A stretch of DNA of 16,506 nt from positions 1-16,506 of the forward strand of contig JAGXHD010000068.1 in assembly GCA_024636395.1 (NCBI GenBank), written 5' to 3'. Every line of letters begins with the position of its first letter. Within the stretch, counting starts at the first letter, position 1. A program made the position numbers and the translations under genes. The stretch comes from Sulfitobacter sp. (GTDB taxonomy: Bacteria; Pseudomonadota; Alphaproteobacteria; Rhodobacterales; Rhodobacteraceae). Positions 13,616 through 16,506 of the stretch are shown here, in pieces. Under the pieces are notes generated by a model. The model was given only the letters and a program-made list of their open reading frames with translations. It ran no database searches and was not told the DNA's origin.

Positions 13616-16506
13616 GCAGGCGCACTCCTTCGGGATCGACAAAATGGGGGGAACACACCTCGACTTCGACGGTGAGATCGGTCATGGGCGAGACAAGGCG
13701 CAGCCGTTCGCCCATACGGCTCCCACCATCTTTCAAAAACCCCAGCGCGATCATGCTTTCAAGCGCGGGAGAGTAGCAGGCGGACGTGACATAGCCTTGA
13801 TCATGCGCAGCATCGACCGGTCCGCTCGCACCCATGAGGTGGCCGCCGGCGGTCAGCTTGTCAGCCGCATCCAACGGGCGCAGGCCGACCTGAATGAGGG
13901 CACCCGCCTCGTTCAATCCGGGGCGCTGCGACAGGCGGCTGCCGATGCTGTCCTTGGTCGTACTCACCATGCGCGCCATGCCCAGATTAAGCGCCGTGGT
14001 GGTGCCGTTAAGCTCGTTGCCCGCCGCATGGCCCTTCTCGATACGCATCACGCCGAGGGCCTCCGTACCGTAGGGTGTCACATCAAACTCTTTGCCTGCA
14101 TCCATCAGGCGCCGCATCAGCGCATCGCCGTAGCGTGACGGCACGGCGATCTCGAAGGCAAGCTCGCCTGAAAACGAGATCCGGAATAGGCGCGCGCGCA
14201 GCCCACCGCAGATCGTGACGTTGGCGCAGGCCATGAAGGGGAAGGCATTATTGGTGATGTCGAAAGCGGGATCGACCAGCTTTTGCAGCAATTTTCGGGA
14301 ATTAGGGCCTGCGACTGCATATTGCGCCCAAGCCTCGGTGGTCGAGATCAACTGCACATCGGCGTCGGGCATCAGGCATTGGCGCACGAACTCCATATGC
14401 TGGTAGACGCGCGCGGCATTGGCGGTGGTGGTGGTGACGAGGAAATGATCCTCCGCCATCCGCGCGGCGGTGCCATCGTCCATCGCGATCCCGTCCTCCC
14501 GCAGCATCAGGCCGTAGCGTACGCGGCCCACGGCGAGCTTGGCAAACCCGTTGCAGTAAATTTTATTCAGGAAATCGGCGGCGTCAGTGCCCTGCACGTC
14601 GATCTTGCCCAGTGTTGTGCAATCGCAGACGCCGACGGAGGCGCGGGTGGCGCGCACCTCGCGGTCGACGCTCGTCCGCCAGTGCGTCTCGCCCGCCAGT
14701 GGAAACCACTGCGCACGCAGCCAGTTGCCCACCTCGACAAAGACCGCGCCGCGCTCCTTGGCCCAGTGGTGCGAGGGGGTGAGGCGCGTGGGGTGAAATT
14801 CCCGCCCGCGCATCCGGCCGCCGAAGACACCGATTGCCGTGGGGGTGTAGGGCGGGCGGAACATCGTGGTGCCCACCTCCGGGATTGTCTTGCCCGTAAG
14901 CTCCGCCATCACGGCGAGGCCGAGAATATTTGAGGTTTTGCCCTGATCCGTGGCCATGCCCAGCGTGGTGTAACGTTTGAGGTGCTCGACCGCGCGAAAT
15001 CCCTCTTGGTGGCTTAGCTGGATGTCCTTTACGGTCACGTCGTTTTGCTGGTCGAGCCACGCGCGCTGCGCGCCCTCCACGACCCAGAAGGGGGTTTGCA
15101 CGATGGGCGCGTCCTCCGCCTCTGGGCAATCCGCCGGTTTGATGCCCAGAAGCTTCGCGGCGGATTGCGCCCCTGTCATGAGTGCGGCATGGGTCGAGAA
15201 GGCACCGTTCGCGGCGCCGGCAACCTGCATGCCGTGGGGCAGGGAGGTGCCGGGGACGAAGGCGGCGAGCGTGTCGTCCCACACCGGACGGCCCCGCTGG
15301 TGGCAGGTCAGATGCACGTTGGGGTTCCACCCGCCCGCCACGCCCAGTGCGCTGCATTCCACGGTGCGGATCGTGCCATCGTGCAGCCTGACGTCGATGA
15401 AGCTGAGGCCGAGCCGCCCCTTGGTGTCGATCACCTGTGCCCCGCGCAGCACCTGATAGTCAGGGCTGAGCGGTGCGTCCTCGCGCGTGTCAATCACGGC
15501 GGCGATGGTGATGCCGCGCGCCCTGAGATCAGTTGCGGTCCGGTGGCCCTCTGCACTGTTGGTGAAAATCGCGATGCGGCGCGCGGGCGTGGCGGCGTAG
15601 CGGTTGACGTAGGTGCGCAGCGCGGAAGTAAGCATGATGCCGGGCCGGTCGTTGTTCTCGAACGCGATGGGCCGCTCGGTTGCGCCCGCGCAGAGCAGGG
15701 TTTGGCCCGCATAGATGCGCCACAGGATCTGGCGCGGCTTGCCTGCGTCTGGCCTATGCATATGGTCGCTGATCCGCTCGACCGCCCCGTAAACCCCGTG
15801 ATCGAACGCGCCAATGACGGTGGTGCGGGGCATCAGCCGAACGCTTGGGAGGCTCGCCAACTCGGCAAGAGTGGCGGCAAGCCAGATATTGGCGGGGGCG
15901 TCATCCAGCGCGAGCGTTTCGGCATTGAGGCGCCCCCCCATGGCGAAATCCTCATCGGCAAGGATCACCCGCGTGCCCGCGCGCCCGGCGGTCAGCGCCG
16001 CCATGAGGCCCGCGGGCCCCGCGCCGATCACCAGCAGATCGCAGTGACGGAAGCCCTTGTCATAGACATCTGGGTCGGGACGCGCGGAGAGTGAACCCAG
16101 ACCTGCGGCGCGCCGGATCAGCGGCTCGTAGAGCTTCTCCCAGAGCGGTGCGGGCCACATGAACGTCTTGTAATAAAATCCGGCGGTCAGGAAATTCGAA
16201 AACCGGTCGTTGATGGCCATGGCGTCGAATTTAAGGGAGGGCCAGCGGTTTTGCGAATGCGCGAGCAGTCCTTCGTAGAGCTCCGCAGTTGTGGCGCGGG
16301 TGTTTGGTTCGCGCCGTGCGCCGCCGCGCAGCTCAACCAGCGCATTGGGCTCCTCCGAGCCCGCCGTGAGCGGACCGCGCGGGCGGTGGTATTTGAACGA
16401 CCGCCCCATCAGGCGCACGCCGTTTGCCAGCAGGGCAGAGGCCAGGGTATCGCCCGCGTGACCCTGATACCGCTTGCCGTCGAACATGAAGTTGAGGGTA
16501 CGGGTC
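13608..16506 (-). CDS. soxA: Sarcosine oxidase alpha subunit (partial, 5' end outside the window)
   Basis: The frame is open to the right edge. About 965 residues are visible; the residues just before M at 16487 read TRTLNF, matching the usual (R/T)xLNFxFDGK start of SoxA, so only about 15-20 residues are missing and M16487 is internal. Domains: an N-terminal ferredoxin-like (Fer2) part with FDGKRYQG and LMGRSFKYHRPRG, a Rossmann NAD(H)-binding domain with VIGAGPAGLMAAL, then a C-terminal GcvT/aminomethyltransferase domain (roughly 14760 down to 13608) that binds tetrahydrofolate. The subunit carries NAD+ and passes the methyl-derived unit to folate; FAD and FMN are in the beta subunit. soxB and soxD normally precede it and should lie to the right. 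The next gene, soxG, overlaps its stop. The operon likely serves glycine betaine/sarcosine breakdown. Confidence 0.95.
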   Translation of the reverse strand, partial: TRTLNFMFDGKRYQGHAGDTLASALLANGVRLMGRSFKYHRPRGPLTAGSEEPNALVELRGGARREPNTRATTAELYEGLLAHSQNRWPSLKFDAMAINDRFSNFLTAGFYYKTFMWPAPLWEKLYEPLIRRAAGLGSLSARPDPDVYDKGFRHCDLLVIGAGPAGLMAALTAGRAGTRVILADEDFAMGGRLNAETLALDDAPANIWLAATLAELASLPSVRLMPRTTVIGAFDHGVYGAVERISDHMHRPDAGKPRQILWRIYAGQTLLCAGATERPIAFENNDRPGIMLTSALRTYVNRYAATPARRIAIFTNSAEGHRTATDLRARGITIAAVIDTREDAPLSPDYQVLRGAQVIDTKGRLGLSFIDVRLHDGTIRTVECSALGVAGGWNPNVHLTCHQRGRPVWDDTLAAFVPGTSLPHGMQVAGAANGAFSTHAALMTGAQSAAKLLGIKPADCPEAEDAPIVQTPFWVVEGAQRAWLDQQNDVTVKDIQLSHQEGFRAVEHLKRYTTLGMATDQGKTSNILGLAVMAELTGKTIPEVGTTMFRPPYTPTAIGVFGGRMRGREFHPTRLTPSHHWAKERGAVFVEVGNWLRAQWFPLAGETHWRTSVDREVRATRASVGVCDCTTLGKIDVQGTDAADFLNKIYCNGFAKLAVGRVRYGLMLREDGIAMDDGTAARMAEDHFLVTTTTANAARVYQHMEFVRQCLMPDADVQLISTTEAWAQYAVAGPNSRKLLQKLVDPAFDITNNAFPFMACANVTICGGLRARLFRISFSGELAFEIAVPSRYGDALMRRLMDAGKEFDVTPYGTEALGVMRIEKGHAAGNELNGTTTALNLGMARMVSTTKDSIGSRLSQRPGLNEAGALIQVGLRPLDAADKLTAGGHLMGASGPVDAAHDQGYVTSACYSPALESMIALGFLKDGGSRMGERLRLVSPMTDLTVEVEVCSPHFVDPEGVRLRA
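13625..13630 (-). promoter_or_regulatory. Ribosome binding site of soxG, inside soxA
   Basis: AAGGAG on the minus strand (CTCCTT on plus) lies 9 nt before the GTG at 13615, within the last codons of soxA. It is what decides the soxG start. Confidence 0.7.

Overview
The window is 16.5 kb of GC-rich, gene-dense bacterial DNA with no gene-free stretch above 150 bp and no recognisable tRNA, rRNA, IS element or CRISPR array. The combination of a heterotetrameric sarcosine oxidase (soxA/soxG), a Stealth-type phosphotransferase, a polar amino acid ABC cassette, a MoxR/VWA pair and TGA-N9-TCA-type iron boxes suggests an alphaproteobacterium of the Rhodobacterales (Roseobacter group). That placement is inferred from gene content and style, not from a database search.

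Layout, left to right. (1) 1-482, minus: N-terminal part of an unidentified multi-pass membrane protein cut by the window edge. (2) 607-2071, minus: an iron module made of an IsdG-like haem-degrading monooxygenase and a periplasmic Fe(3+)-binding protein; the latter is preceded by two iron-box-like palindromes that flank or overlap a candidate promoter. (3) 2178-3695, minus: a citrate lyase alpha-subunit (citF) homologue without its usual partner genes. (4) 3759-6103, plus: a MoxR-type AAA+ ATPase translationally overlapping (GTGA) a VWA protein of the DUF2201 type, a probable chaperone pair. (5) 6095-7684, minus: a two-helix membrane protein of unknown role and a mesaconyl-C4-CoA hydratase-like (FAS1/MaoC-type) dehydratase. 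(6) 7829-8812, plus: a Stealth-family sugar-phosphate transferase, preceded by a terminator-like hairpin. (7) 8809-11598: an amino acid ABC uptake cassette, with ATPase, permease and a carboxymuconolactone decarboxylase/AhpD-like protein in a tight minus-strand operon, and the substrate-binding protein divergent on the plus strand, ending in a clear intrinsic terminator. (8) 11667-13052, plus: a MATE efflux transporter. (9) 13049-16506, minus: soxG and most of soxA, the 3' end of a sarcosine oxidase (soxBDAG-type) operon whose upstream part lies beyond the right edge.

Functionally this is mainly a patchwork of nutrient acquisition and catabolism: iron/haem handling, amino acid uptake, and demethylation of sarcosine (the last step of glycine betaine/creatinine breakdown) to glycine plus methylene-tetrahydrofolate. 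A recurring architectural feature is that all three convergent gene pairs (6095-6103, 8809-8812, 13049-13052) overlap at their stop codons, leaving no room for conventional terminators.

I do not see a strong candidate for a wholly new system. The points most worth a second look are the tandem iron boxes, the orphan citF, the HHxxH variant in the VWA protein, the lipobox-like start of the ABC permease, and the terminator-like hairpin ahead of the Stealth gene.
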